Below are positions 17,201 to 26,575 of a stretch of DNA of 64,000 nt, one piece after another. Origin of the DNA: Fen-1273 sp963837815. Its GTDB lineage: Bacteria; Bacteroidota; Ignavibacteria; UBA10030; UBA6906. The position numbers and the translations under genes were made by a program. The stretch lies in the NCBI GenBank assembly GCA_963837815.1, contig CAWIOS010000009.1, positions 62,001 to 126,000 on the forward strand, read 5' to 3'. The notes under the pieces are model-generated. The model was given only the letters and a program-made list of their open reading frames with translations. It was not told where the DNA came from and did not search any database. Position 1 is the stretch's first letter, and each line of letters opens with the position of its first letter.

Positions 17201-17242
17201 TCTTCGCACGGTTCGGTATTCGTCATTTCAGCAAGGAGAACC

Positions 17243-18385
17243 ATGTCATATCTGTTCACGTCGGAATCGGTGTCCGAGGGACACCCGGACAAAATCTGCG
17301 ATCAGATTTCGGACGCCGTCCTCGATGCCATCATCGGGCAGGACAAGTCCGCGCGGGTTGCGTGCGAAAGCTTTGTCACGACGGGTCTCGCGTTCGTGGG
17401 GGGAGAGATCACGACGAACGCCTACATCGAGGTCCAGGATATCGTGCGGCAGGTGATACGCGATATCGGCTACACGAAGGCCGAATACCGTTTTGACGCG
17501 GAGTCGTGCTCTGTCATCTCGAGCATTCATTCGCAGTCGCCGGATATCGCCCGCGGCGTGGACACGGGGGGTGCGGGGGATCAGGGGATGATGTTCGGGT
17601 ATGCGACGAACGAGACCCCGGAATACATGCCGATGTCCCTGATGTTCGCCCACAAGCTTGTCAAGCGGCTGGCGGACGTCCGGAAGAAGCAGACCTCCCT
17701 GATGCGGTGGCTCCGGCCCGACGCCAAATCGCAGGTCACGATCGAATACCACGGCCGGAAGCCCGCCCGCGTGCACACGATTGTCATCTCCACCCAGCAC
17801 GACGCGGGCGTCACGCAGAAGAAGATCAGGGAGGACGTGATCAAGCACGTCATCCGGCGGGTGATTCCCCCCGAGCTTCTGGACAAGAACACGATCATCC
17901 ATGTAAACCCCACCGGGCGGTTCGAGATCGGTGGGCCCCACGGCGACACGGGATTGACGGGCCGGAAGATCATCGTCGATACGTACGGCGGGAAGGCTCC
18001 CCACGGGGGCGGCGCATTCTCGGGGAAAGATCCGTCGAAAGTGGACCGGAGCGCGGCGTACGCCACGCGGCACATTGCGAAGAACATCGTGGCGTCGGGG
18101 CTCGCCGATGAGTGCCTGATCCAGGTGGCGTACGCAATCGGCGTCGCCCAGCCCGTCTCCGTTCTCGTCAACACGTTCGGCACGGGGCGCATCCCGGACA
18201 GCGAACTCGACCGGGTGATACTCAAGGAAATCGACATGACGCCCCGCGGCATCATCAAGCGGCTCGATTTGCGCAGGCCGATCTACAGGAAGACGGCCGC
18301 GTACGGGCATTTCGGACGTAACGACAGGGACTTCACGTGGGAGAAACTCGACCTTGTCGACCTGCTTGTGAAGGCGATAAAGTAG
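17243..18385 (+). CDS. metK: S-adenosylmethionine synthetase
   Basis: Makes S-adenosylmethionine from ATP and methionine. Length is 380 residues. The start is set by AAGGAGAACC just before ATG and by the family N-terminus FTSESVSEGHPDKICDQISD. GAGDQGMMFGYATNET (ATP-binding hexapeptide region) and GGGAFSGKDPSKVDRSAAY (P-loop-like motif) are intact. With only 42 bases to the upstream gene there is no room for a SAM riboswitch. It is followed after 43 bases by ahcY, pairing SAM production with removal of S-adenosylhomocysteine. Confidence 0.98.
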   Translation: MSYLFTSESVSEGHPDKICDQISDAVLDAIIGQDKSARVACESFVTTGLAFVGGEITTNAYIEVQDIVRQVIRDIGYTKAEYRFDAESCSVISSIHSQSPDIARGVDTGGAGDQGMMFGYATNETPEYMPMSLMFAHKLVKRLADVRKKQTSLMRWLRPDAKSQVTIEYHGRKPARVHTIVISTQHDAGVTQKKIREDVIKHVIRRVIPPELLDKNTIIHVNPTGRFEIGGPHGDTGLTGRKIIVDTYGGKAPHGGGAFSGKDPSKVDRSAAYATRHIAKNIVASGLADECLIQVAYAIGVAQPVSVLVNTFGTGRIPDSELDRVILKEIDMTPRGIIKRLDLRRPIYRKTAAYGHFGRNDRDFTWEKLDLVDLLVKAIK

Positions 18386-18428
18386 GAACGCTCCGACACC
18401 AATTTTTCATAAATCATTTCGAGGAACG

Positions 18429-19709
18429 ATGAACAAGACAACGGGAAGATTCAAGGTGGCGAATCTGAAGCTTGCGGCGGACGGAGACATGCTTATTGAA
18501 TGGGCGGAATCGCGCATGCCGGTGTTGATGGCGCTTCGCGCGAAGTATGCAAAGAGCAAGCCGTTCAAGGGGTACAGGATCGCAGGATGCCTTCACGTGA
18601 CGAAGGAAACGGCTGTTCTCGTCAGGACATTCGTGGAAGCCGGCGCGGAAGTGAGCTGGAGCGGCTGCAACCCGCTCTCGACGAACGACGCCGTGGCGGC
18701 GTCGCTTGCGAAAGAAGGGATTTCGATATTCGCGTGGCACGGGATGAACGTCAAGGAATTCTACTGGTGCATCGAGGAGACGCTCAAGTTCCATCCGAAT
18801 CTCACGCTCGATGACGGTGCGGATCTCATTTTCACGATCCATAACAAGCACCCGGAATTCGCCGAGAAGTACGTGATCGGCGGAACGGAGGAGACGACGA
18901 CCGGCGTTCACCGCCTCCGGGCGATGGCCGCGGATTCCGCGCTGCGGTACCCGGTGATCGCGGTAAACGACGCGGAGACGAAATGGGACTTCGACAACGT
19001 GTACGGGACGGGGCAATCGACGCTTGACGGCGTCCTGCGCGCCACGAGCGTGCTTCTCGCGGGCAAGAATCTCGTCGTTGCGGGGTTCGGGCACTGCGGC
19101 AGGGGGGTGGCGCTCCGGGCGAAGGGGCTCGGCGCCAACGTGATCGTCACGGAGGTGAAGCCGACCGCCGCGTTGAAGGCGACGCTGGAGGGGTACCGGG
19201 TCATGAAAATGGATGAGGCCGCCAGGGTGGGGGACATATTCATCACCGCCACCGGGGTGAAGGACGTGATCGTCGACCGCCACTTCAAGTTGATGAAAGA
19301 CGGGGCCATCGTCGCCAATACCGGCCACTATGACTGCGAAATCAACCTTGTCCATCTCGCGGGGCTCACGAGGAAGAAACGCGAGATCCGCATGAATAAC
19401 GAGGAATACACGATGAAGGACGGGCGCCGGCTTTACGTGCTGGCGCAGGGGCGGCTTGTGAACCTTGCGGCCGCGGAAGGGCACCCCTCGGAGGTCATGG
19501 ACATGTCATTTGCCAACCAGTTCATGTCGCAGCTTCGCCTCGTGGAGCTCCACAGGAAAGGGGTCCGTCTGGAAAACGCCGTGCACGACATCCCCCCCGA
19601 GCAGGACCAGGAGATCGCTTCCGTGAAACTCTCCACGCAGGGGCTTACCATCGACAGGCTCACCCCGGAGCAGGTCAAGTACATGGACGATTACTCCGCG
19701 GGGACCTGA
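18429..19709 (+). CDS. ahcY: Adenosylhomocysteinase
   Basis: Splits S-adenosylhomocysteine into adenosine and homocysteine with bound NAD. At 426 residues it is the short form that lacks the ~40-residue insertion of many bacterial and eukaryotic enzymes, as in Thermotoga and archaea. Visible motifs are WSGCNPLSTND, DDGADL, GTEETTTGVHRL, VAGFGHCGRGVALRAKGLGA (the NAD-binding Rossmann loop) and NTGHYDCEI, plus the C-terminal KYMDDYSAGT. A GAGGAACG ribosome site precedes the ATG at 18429. A strong terminator follows. Confidence 0.97.
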   Translation: MNKTTGRFKVANLKLAADGDMLIEWAESRMPVLMALRAKYAKSKPFKGYRIAGCLHVTKETAVLVRTFVEAGAEVSWSGCNPLSTNDAVAASLAKEGISIFAWHGMNVKEFYWCIEETLKFHPNLTLDDGADLIFTIHNKHPEFAEKYVIGGTEETTTGVHRLRAMAADSALRYPVIAVNDAETKWDFDNVYGTGQSTLDGVLRATSVLLAGKNLVVAGFGHCGRGVALRAKGLGANVIVTEVKPTAALKATLEGYRVMKMDEAARVGDIFITATGVKDVIVDRHFKLMKDGAIVANTGHYDCEINLVHLAGLTRKKREIRMNNEEYTMKDGRRLYVLAQGRLVNLAAAEGHPSEVMDMSFANQFMSQLRLVELHRKGVRLENAVHDIPPEQDQEIASVKLSTQGLTIDRLTPEQVKYMDDYSAGT

Positions 19710-19730
19710 CCGGTTCTTCATGCGATGCGT

Positions 19731-19769
19731 AAAACGGCGAAAGCGACCTTACGGTCGCTTTCGCGTTTT
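19731..19769. terminator. Strong bidirectional rho-independent terminator
   Basis: A perfect 12-bp stem (GCGAAAGCGACC / GGTCGCTTTCGC, 19737-19748 and 19753-19764) with loop TTAC is flanked by AAAAC on the left and GTTTT on the right. It therefore ends in a T run on both strands. It lies between the convergent ahcY (plus) and response-regulator (minus) genes and can stop transcription from both sides. Confidence 0.93.
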
Positions 19770-19798
19770 CAGCCCCATCCTCCGGCGTTTCAATCGGC

Positions 19799-20167
19799 CT
19801 ACTTGTTCCCCATGACACGTTTTATCGCGAAGAGCAGGTAGTCGATGTTGAACGGCTTGGTGATGTAGTCGTCCGCGCCGAGCTTCAGCGTCTCCGTCGC
19901 GACGGAGAAGCCCACTCTTCCCGTCAGCATGATCACCTTGCAGGAAAGTCCCTTCTCCTTGATGAACTTGAGGACGTCGATCCCCGATTTCACGGGCATG
20001 TTGATGTCGAGGAGCATGAGGTCGTAATTTCCCTTCTCGAGCATCCCGATCGCCTTCGCCCCGTCTTCCGCCTCGTCCATGACGAATCCCTGCGGCACTA
20101 ACTGGTCCCTGACGATCCGCCGGAGGTCGGCGTCGTCATCGACGAAAAGAATTCGTAACTGGTCCAT
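19799..20167 (-). CDS. Single-domain response regulator (CheY-like receiver)
   Basis: A 122-residue stand-alone receiver domain. The acidic pocket is FVDDDAD, the phosphorylated aspartate is in LLDINMP (near residue 54), the conserved Thr is in MLTGRV, and Lys is in ITKPFN. With no output domain it must act by protein contact, for example in a phosphorelay. Its partner kinase is not adjacent; the nearest is the hybrid kinase at 26576-29806. Confidence 0.92.
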   Translation of the reverse strand: MDQLRILFVDDDADLRRIVRDQLVPQGFVMDEAEDGAKAIGMLEKGNYDLMLLDINMPVKSGIDVLKFIKEKGLSCKVIMLTGRVGFSVATETLKLGADDYITKPFNIDYLLFAIKRVMGNK

Positions 20168-20235
20168 GGTCGCGGGTAGTATTATGCAACCGTATATACT
20201 GAATAGGGACTAAAAAGTCAAACAGGCGTGCCGGG

Positions 20236-22005
20236 ATGACTGTGTATGCTCTTCGGGCGTTTTTTCCCGCAGTTCTTGCGATGCAGATCATCGTCGCGCA
20301 CTCCGCGCCCGGACAGGTGAATGTCTTTCCGTACGCCGAGAACTTCGACATGGCTTCTCCGCCTCTCCTTCCCGCCGGCTGGGAATCGACGGCCAACCGC
20401 AGCCCGGGGACGCCCGACATGACCGTGAGCCAGAGTGCGCCGAGATCGGCGCCGAACTGCGTCTCCGTCACAAACGGTACAGTTGCGCAGTCGCTGACGA
20501 CGCCGGAGTTCGACTTTACGGGAGTGGTGCCGGAGAAGATCTCATGGTTCATGAGACGCTCCTCGACGTTCATCTCACCGGTTGTCGTTGAGTGTTCGAC
20601 CGACGGCGGTCTCTCCTGGCGGGCGCTCCCCGGTGATACGCTGCTTGCGGACGGATCTGTTACCTATGTGGAATCGGTGAGGGATTTCCCCCGTGCACTC
20701 GCCGGGAACCCGCGCGTGAGACTCCGGTGGCGCGTCGTTCCCGCGTCAACGGGGAGTGCCGGAACTCTCAGGTTTGACGACGTCACGCTCACAGTTCATT
20801 CGGTCTCTGATCTCGCGCTCGTCAGGCTTGCGTGTGAGCCGGCCCTGCCGCGCGCCGGGGATCCCGTCTCCATTACGGTGACCGTGCTCAACGCGGGGTT
20901 GACGCCGATGGCGGGGTTTTCGGTCGCTCTCTATCGTGATTGCGGCGACACGGTGCACTCTCTCCCGTGCGATCTCATCGCGCGCGCTCCCGTGCAATCC
21001 TCGCCCGGACCCGGGGACTCGGCGCTCGTAACGATTCACGCTGTGTATCTTGCGGGAGGAGTGAATCACATTGTGGCTGTCCTGTCGGACTCTGCGGATG
21101 CGGATCTGTCGGACAACCTCCTCCCCCTGGAAATCGACGTTGCATCAAAGCCGGGAAGTGTCGTTATCAATGAAATTATGTTCGCCCCTCTTGCCGGGGA
21201 GGGGGAATACGTCGAATTCCTGAACACCGGAGACCGGCCGGTAAACCTGGGCCGGTGGTGTCTCATCGCCGGAGGTGCCCCCTCCTCGACCCCGAAAACA
21301 ATGATTCTCCCTTTTGCGGGCGCTCCGCTCCTCCCGGGCAAATGTGCGGTCGCCGCCGAGGACTCCGGGATATTCCGGTTCTTCCCCGCGCTCGCCGGGG
21401 CCGCAGCCGGGACGGTTGTCATCCCCCGGACGTGGGAGACCCGTCTGAACAATGCGGGTGAAGAGCTCCGGCTTGCGGACAATCGGGGGTCGGTCCTGGA
21501 CAGCGTGTGCTATTCCCCTTCGTGGCATAACCCTGCCGTCATAGACAGGACGGGAAGGTCCCTGGAGCGAATACTCGGGGGAGGGAATTCCAACGATCCC
21601 GGAAACTGGTCGACGTGCGCTTTCCCGGAAGGGGGTACTCCCGGTGCGAGAAACAGCGTGGCGCTCTCCGCTGCAGCCCCCGAAGGGACCGTCGCAGCCT
21701 CTCCCAATCCGTTTTCGCCTGACGGTGACGGCGTCGACGACGCAACGGTGATTCACTACCGGATTCCCCGGGGGGTATGGTCGGTTTCCGTGAGGATATT
21801 CGACGCCCGCGGGCGCGCCGTACGGACGCTTGCGACGTGTGCGCCGTCTACGGGAGAGGGAGAATGTGTCTGGGACGGTCGGGACGGGGAGAGGGTGATT
21901 GCAAGGATGGGTATGTACGTCGTCTTCGTCGAAGCGACTGACGCCGGGCGGCTTTCAGCGTTCTCGGCGAAAGGGGTGGTTGTGCTTGCGCACCGCCTCC
22001 GCTAG
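20236..22005 (+). CDS. Exported lamin-tail-domain protein with FlgD-like C-terminal module
   Basis: A 589-residue exported protein beginning with a signal-like peptide (MTVYALRAFFPAVLAMQIIVA, cut after AHSAPGQ). The N-terminal third resembles a jelly-roll anchor domain (PYAENFDM ... WSRSG-type strands), followed by a CARDB-like Ig region (ADLSDNLLPLEI). A lamin-tail (LTD) domain follows at residues ~313-440 (VVINEIMFAPLAGEGEYVEF). The end (SPNPFSPDGDGVDDATVIHY ... WDGRDGERVIARMGMYVVFV) is the FlgD-like Ig module used for type IX-like export. Its stop overlaps the stop of the convergent regulator by four bases. Function is unknown; a surface role is likely. Confidence 0.78.
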   Translation: MTVYALRAFFPAVLAMQIIVAHSAPGQVNVFPYAENFDMASPPLLPAGWESTANRSPGTPDMTVSQSAPRSAPNCVSVTNGTVAQSLTTPEFDFTGVVPEKISWFMRRSSTFISPVVVECSTDGGLSWRALPGDTLLADGSVTYVESVRDFPRALAGNPRVRLRWRVVPASTGSAGTLRFDDVTLTVHSVSDLALVRLACEPALPRAGDPVSITVTVLNAGLTPMAGFSVALYRDCGDTVHSLPCDLIARAPVQSSPGPGDSALVTIHAVYLAGGVNHIVAVLSDSADADLSDNLLPLEIDVASKPGSVVINEIMFAPLAGEGEYVEFLNTGDRPVNLGRWCLIAGGAPSSTPKTMILPFAGAPLLPGKCAVAAEDSGIFRFFPALAGAAAGTVVIPRTWETRLNNAGEELRLADNRGSVLDSVCYSPSWHNPAVIDRTGRSLERILGGGNSNDPGNWSTCAFPEGGTPGARNSVALSAAAPEGTVAASPNPFSPDGDGVDDATVIHYRIPRGVWSVSVRIFDARGRAVRTLATCAPSTGEGECVWDGRDGERVIARMGMYVVFVEATDAGRLSAFSAKGVVVLAHRLR

Positions 22006-22385
22006 TTCCAGGCCCCGGCTATCCTCCCGAATATCAGCTCGTCGACAAGCTTCAGAAGGTCTGTCACCGACGTCGTTTTGTCAAGAAGGAAGTCGAGCTT
22101 CGGGTCGAGGTTGATCGCCTGCGAGTAGACGTCACGGAAACCGGAGATGAATATGAACTTTGTCTTCTTGTACTTGTCGATCTCGCGGGCGAATGCGTGC
22201 ATTTTCACGCCGTCGAGCCGCGGCATCCTGATATCCGAGATGATAAGGTCGATGTCCGACCTCGTGAGAACGTCACACCCCTCCATGCCGTCCTTTGCCG
22301 TATGTACCGTGTATCCGTTCTCGTCGAGGACGTGTTTTACAAGGAAGAGATAGTCTTCGTTGTCGTCAACAAGCAGTATGTCCAT
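22002..22385 (-). CDS. Single-domain response regulator
   Basis: A 127-residue receiver domain: acidic pocket LVDDNED, phosphorylated aspartate in IISDIRMP, and FISGF in the usual Thr/Ser position. The C-terminal Lys motif is altered to LLDKTTSV (DKT instead of KP), so signalling geometry may differ from standard receivers. It is convergent with the LTD-protein gene. No output domain and no adjacent kinase are present. Confidence 0.88.
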   Translation of the reverse strand: MDILLVDDNEDYLFLVKHVLDENGYTVHTAKDGMEGCDVLTRSDIDLIISDIRMPRLDGVKMHAFAREIDKYKKTKFIFISGFRDVYSQAINLDPKLDFLLDKTTSVTDLLKLVDELIFGRIAGAWN

Positions 22386-22562
22386 GACTGTACCCTGTCG
22401 GCCGTAGTTCGCTGCACGTAACTGCCAAAATGTGCGGAATTGCGTCGAATGTTGTTGTGCGTGAAATCACACGATGACCACACACACAGGTGACACGGGT
22501 ACGAGCCGGAGGCACGCTTGAGTGCCGGATGAGGGGAAATCGAGCCAATCCTGCATCCCCCG

Positions 22563-23051
22563 TCATACCGCTGCTTTCCCTGCAATTCTCTCCATATCCT
22601 CCCTCACGAGCCGGTAGAGGTGCCACTCTTTCATGTGCCGGGCGCCCGACCGTTTGTAGAAGTTAATAGCCGGCTCGTTCCAGTCGAGCACCGTCCACTC
22701 CATCCGCCCGCATCCCCGTGTGCGCGCTTCGCGGACCATGGCGGTGTAGAGTGCGTATCCGGCCTTCTTCCCGCGCGACTCGGGGAGGACGAAGAGATCC
22801 TCGAGGTACAACGTCGGCAGTGCAAGAAAACTCGAATATGTCTCAAGGACGAACGCGTAACCGCAGGGGCGTCCCTCAATTTCCGCCAGGTAGCATTCGA
22901 GTCGTGGGCGTCCGGAGAAGAGGTCCCGGAGGAGCCTCTCCCGCGCATCCCGGTCGGGAGGATCCAGCTTCTCGTATGCGGCAAGTGCTTCGACAAGTGA
23001 GAGTATCTCGGCGCCGTCAGAAGGGACGGCCTTGCGTATTGATATGCTCAT
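22563..23051 (-). CDS. GNAT-family N-acetyltransferase
   Basis: A 162-residue GNAT protein of the spermidine/diamine-acetyltransferase-like type. The start at 23051 (MSISIRKAVPSDGAEILSLV) begins with the usual first strand. The acetyl-CoA-binding region is LYLEDLFVLPESRGKKAGYALY and the family's late motif is WTVLDWNEPAINFYKRSGA. Substrate is probably a polyamine or similar amine, by similarity of WNxxAINFY-type enzymes. Confidence 0.88.
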   Translation of the reverse strand: MSISIRKAVPSDGAEILSLVEALAAYEKLDPPDRDARERLLRDLFSGRPRLECYLAEIEGRPCGYAFVLETYSSFLALPTLYLEDLFVLPESRGKKAGYALYTAMVREARTRGCGRMEWTVLDWNEPAINFYKRSGARHMKEWHLYRLVREDMERIAGKAAV

Positions 23052-23186
23052 CGCGGGCCTTTCGTGGGGTGGACGTGAGTTCAGGGAGGAATCTGGCTCT
23101 GAAGATATCAGGATTCTTGACTCTTTCAACCGGAAGGCTCATATTCCATCATCCGCCCCCACGTCACACTTCAGGATACCCCCCGG

Positions 23187-24485
23187 ATGAAACTACTCCC
23201 GATTCTCCTCATCGCCGTTGCAGCCGTGTACACTGCCCCGGCACAAAACGCCGTTACGGCGATCCGGTGCGGAACGCTCATCGACGGCGCCTCCGGTGCC
23301 CCCCGCAGGGATGCCGTCCTGATCATAGAAGGAAACATGATAAAGGAGATCGCGGCCGACGTCCCTCCGGGGGCGCACGTCATCGATCTTTCGGGATTGA
23401 CCGTCCTCCCGGGGCTCATCGATGCGCACACGCACGTCCTTCTCCAGGGCGACGTCACGGAGGAAGACTACGACGAGCAGCTCCTGAAGGAATCTATCCC
23501 CTACAGGACGCTCCGTGCGACAGTCTCCTGCAGAACTGCGCTCATGAACGGTTTCACGACGCTCAGGGACATGGAGACCGAAGGGGCGATGTACGCGGAC
23601 GTCGATCTGAAGAAGGCGATCACGAGAGGGGTCATCGACGGCCCGCGGCTCTTTGTCTCGACGAGGTCCATCAACACGACGGGTCACTATCCTCTTCCCA
23701 ACAGCCTGTACACGTGGGAGATCCACATGCCCAAGGGGGTCCAGGAAATCACCGGTCAGGCGGAAGCAAGGCGTGCGGTGAGAGAACAGCTCTCGTACGG
23801 TGCAGACTGGATCAAGGTGTATGCCGACAGGGGGTACTACCGCTCGGCTGACGGGGCGTTTCACAGCATCCCGAATTTCACGGAAGAGGAACTGAAGGCG
23901 ATCGGGGACGAAACGCGTGTTTCCCGCAAGAGATTTGCCGCCCATGCCGTCACGCGCGACGGAATACTCCCCGCCGTCAACGCAGGGGCCTCCTCCATCG
24001 AGCATGGCTTCGCGATGGACGACGAATGCATTGCGCTCATGGTGAAAAAAGGGGTCTACTGGTGCCCCACGATTTACGTGAACATCTACGTGGCCGAGGG
24101 ACGTGCCGCCGCCGGGAACCCCGCCAATAAAGCCCTGCTCGAGGTCCAGCCTGTTGTCTTCAGAAAGGCGCTCCATGCGGGGGTCAGAATAGCGTTCGGG
24201 ACGGACGTCGGCGGATTTCCGTGGACGGAAAACGAGGCGAAGGAGTTTTCGTACATGGTAAAGTGGGGAATGACCCCGATGGAAGCGATACATTCCGCAA
24301 CCGTGGTTGCCGCCGAGCTTCTGGACATGAAAGGAAAGATCGGGGAGATCGCTCCCGGCGCGTTTGCAGACGTCATTGCCGTCGATGGGGATCCGCTTCA
24401 GCACATTGAAGTCCTGGAGCACGTGAAGTTCGTCATGAAAGATGGGAAAGTCTACAGGAACGAATTGAGTGCCGGTCCCCGTTGA
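23187..24485 (+). CDS. Exported amidohydrolase (imidazolonepropionase/Xaa-Pro dipeptidase-like)
   Basis: A 432-residue metal-dependent amidohydrolase with a signal peptide (MKLLPILLIAVAAVYTAPAQ). The metal ligands appear in DAHTHVLL (residues ~78-85), in AHAVTRDG, in EHGFAMDD and in FGTDVGGFP. The central lysine needed for the carbamylated binuclear site is probably in SYGADWIKVYADRG. Homologues are secreted peptidases or cyclic-imide hydrolases. It is followed 38 bases later by another exported peptidase gene on the same strand, so peptide scavenging is plausible. Confidence 0.87.
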   Translation: MKLLPILLIAVAAVYTAPAQNAVTAIRCGTLIDGASGAPRRDAVLIIEGNMIKEIAADVPPGAHVIDLSGLTVLPGLIDAHTHVLLQGDVTEEDYDEQLLKESIPYRTLRATVSCRTALMNGFTTLRDMETEGAMYADVDLKKAITRGVIDGPRLFVSTRSINTTGHYPLPNSLYTWEIHMPKGVQEITGQAEARRAVREQLSYGADWIKVYADRGYYRSADGAFHSIPNFTEEELKAIGDETRVSRKRFAAHAVTRDGILPAVNAGASSIEHGFAMDDECIALMVKKGVYWCPTIYVNIYVAEGRAAAGNPANKALLEVQPVVFRKALHAGVRIAFGTDVGGFPWTENEAKEFSYMVKWGMTPMEAIHSATVVAAELLDMKGKIGEIAPGAFADVIAVDGDPLQHIEVLEHVKFVMKDGKVYRNELSAGPR

Positions 24486-24523
24486 GAGTCACAAAAGATG
24501 GATACTGAAGCAAACCGCCAGGA

Positions 24524-26347
24524 ATGACCGTGATCCACAACCGTGCCTTCCTCCTTCTGTTCCTTTTTTCTGATATGATCCCGATGATTGCCGGCGCGCA
24601 GCCGCCGCAAACGCCGCTGCCGCGCATTGAGTACACGCTCTCCATGCCCCTCCCCTCAAGCCACATTTTCAATGTGGCTCTCCGCTACTCGGGCCTCCCC
24701 CCGGGGAGGAAGACGCTCGACGTCATGCTCCCCGTCTGGCGTCCCGGGAGATACCTGGTTCTAGAATTTGCCGGTGGAGTAGTCCGGTTCGATGCGAGCG
24801 CGGCGGAGGGAAGTCCGCTCCGCTGGTCAAAAACCGACAAATCGACGTGGCGCATAGAGCTTGCCGGGGCCGCCGACGTCAGCATACGATATGAGATCTA
24901 TGCCGACGAATTCGACCAGCGTACGAGGGGACTCGATGACGGGCATGCGTTCGTAAACGGTGCTGCAGTGTTCATGTACGCTCCGGAGTACCGGACTCAC
25001 CCCGTAACGCTTACCGTGGTTCCCCCGCCCGCGTGGCACGTGACGACAGGGCTCGAGTCGGCCTCGCCCAACCACTTTCATGCCCCGGAATACGATACGT
25101 TCGTGGATTGTCCGCTTGAGATCGGGACGCAGAAGGATTTCGCCTTTGAAGCGGAGGGTGTGCCCCATGTTCTGAGCATATACGGAGGGGGGAACTGGCA
25201 GGCCGATACGCTGACGAGGGACATCGGGAAAATCGTCCGTGTGAACCGTGAATTCTGGGGCCGTCTGCCGTACACCCGCTACGTCTTCCTCCTCCACTGC
25301 GTCCCGGAAGGAGGGGGAGGGACCGAACATATGAACTCGACGATCATGGTGAGTCAGCCGTTTGTGTTCAGGAACCCGGATACGTACCGCGGGTTCCTCG
25401 GGCTTGTCTCCCATGAATACTTCCACACGTGGAACGTCAAGCAGGTACGGCCGGCGGCTCTTGCCCATCCCGACTATCAGAAGGAGAACTACACGGAAGA
25501 GCTCTGGTTGGCGGAGGGGACGACGTCCTACTACGGCGGCGTTTTGCTTGTCAGGGCGGGGCTGTCGACGCGCGAGAAATTCCTTGATGGCCTCGCGCAC
25601 GTGGTCTATGATGACCGGCTCCGCCCGGGGAACGGCGTGCAGTCGCTTGCGGAGTCGGGCTTCGACGCCTGGATCAAGTTCTGGCGGGGGAACAGTGATG
25701 CATTCAACGAGGAATCGAATTACTACGAGAAGGGGGAGGCGGTCAGCCTCGTGCTCGACCTGGAGATCCGTCACGCCACGGGGAACGCCCGTTCGTTTGA
25801 CGACGTGATGCGCGGGCTCTTCAGGCGTTTTCCGAGAAGCGGCTCCGGATACACGAACGCCGACATCAGGCGGATTACGGGTGAAATCGGCGGCAGGCCG
25901 ATGGAGGGAGTGTTCGACTCGCTCGTGAACAGCACCGCCCGGATCGACTGGGAGAGGGTCCTTTCCTATGCCGGGCTGGACCTTCTCCCGTCCGACGTGC
26001 AGCAGGGAGTCTGGACGGGGATGGATCTCTCCGACTACGGCGGAAAGACGCGGATCACGCGGGTCATCGCCGGCTCCCCGGCGTTCTCGGCGGGCCTCGA
26101 CGGCGGGGACGAACTTGTGGCGCTTGAGGGACTGAGGATCAACGCAGCGACGCTCCCCCAGCGGCTGAAGGATTTCAATCCCGGCGATACTCTCCGTGTG
26201 ACGGTCTTCCGGAGCGACAAACTCCGTGAATTTGCTCTGAAACTCGCCGCCCCGGCCGTGACGCCCTATCGCATAAAGGAATCCGGCGACATAACCCCGG
26301 CCCAGAAAGCGCTCCTCGATTCCTGGCTCCCCGTTGGCGGATCATGA
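24524..26347 (+). CDS. M61-family peptidase with PDZ domain
   Basis: A 607-residue exported protease. After a signal peptide (RAFLLLFLFSDMIPMIAGAQ) come the N-terminal M61 beta domain, the zinc site HEYFHTWNVKQVRP (residues ~293-306) with the third ligand region ELWLAEGTTSYYGG, and a C-terminal PDZ domain (TRVIAGSPAFSAGLDGGDELVALEG cut at the loop). M61 glycyl aminopeptidases remove small N-terminal residues. It is probably co-transcribed with the upstream amidohydrolase. Confidence 0.92.
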   Translation: MTVIHNRAFLLLFLFSDMIPMIAGAQPPQTPLPRIEYTLSMPLPSSHIFNVALRYSGLPPGRKTLDVMLPVWRPGRYLVLEFAGGVVRFDASAAEGSPLRWSKTDKSTWRIELAGAADVSIRYEIYADEFDQRTRGLDDGHAFVNGAAVFMYAPEYRTHPVTLTVVPPPAWHVTTGLESASPNHFHAPEYDTFVDCPLEIGTQKDFAFEAEGVPHVLSIYGGGNWQADTLTRDIGKIVRVNREFWGRLPYTRYVFLLHCVPEGGGGTEHMNSTIMVSQPFVFRNPDTYRGFLGLVSHEYFHTWNVKQVRPAALAHPDYQKENYTEELWLAEGTTSYYGGVLLVRAGLSTREKFLDGLAHVVYDDRLRPGNGVQSLAESGFDAWIKFWRGNSDAFNEESNYYEKGEAVSLVLDLEIRHATGNARSFDDVMRGLFRRFPRSGSGYTNADIRRITGEIGGRPMEGVFDSLVNSTARIDWERVLSYAGLDLLPSDVQQGVWTGMDLSDYGGKTRITRVIAGSPAFSAGLDGGDELVALEGLRINAATLPQRLKDFNPGDTLRVTVFRSDKLREFALKLAAPAVTPYRIKESGDITPAQKALLDSWLPVGGS

Positions 26348-26575
26348 ACCCTCTCTGCTTCACTCCCGGGTTGAACCACCGATAAGAGGCTGGCCCGTAA
26401 CGCCCTCCTCGCATCCTCCTGCAAAACCTTCCCCGGGTATTCTCGCGAGAATTCGACAAACTACGCTATATCACGTATTGCTTCCCGCATCTGCATATCC
26501 TATCGTGACATTGCCGTATACTGTCTCTGAATGAAGCTGATTCACACTCGCGGATACATACAGAAGGGGAGAGTC

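Noticed and set aside
17201..17242. Possible SAM riboswitch before metK
   Set aside because: The gap is only 42 bases and contains a standard ribosome site; there is no room for any known SAM aptamer.
18730..18745. TGGCACG-like sequence on the plus strand in ahcY
   Set aside because: It lies inside a coding region and lacks a correctly spaced -12 GC element.
22450..22500. GTGA/TCAC and CACACACA repeats between two minus-strand genes
   Set aside because: Spacing of the GTGA/TCAC arms is two bases, not the six used by Crp, and the CA run is too short to call a repeat array.
22510..22560. GGCAC...GTGCC hairpin after the GNAT gene
   Set aside because: Short stem, no T tract; not convincing as a terminator.
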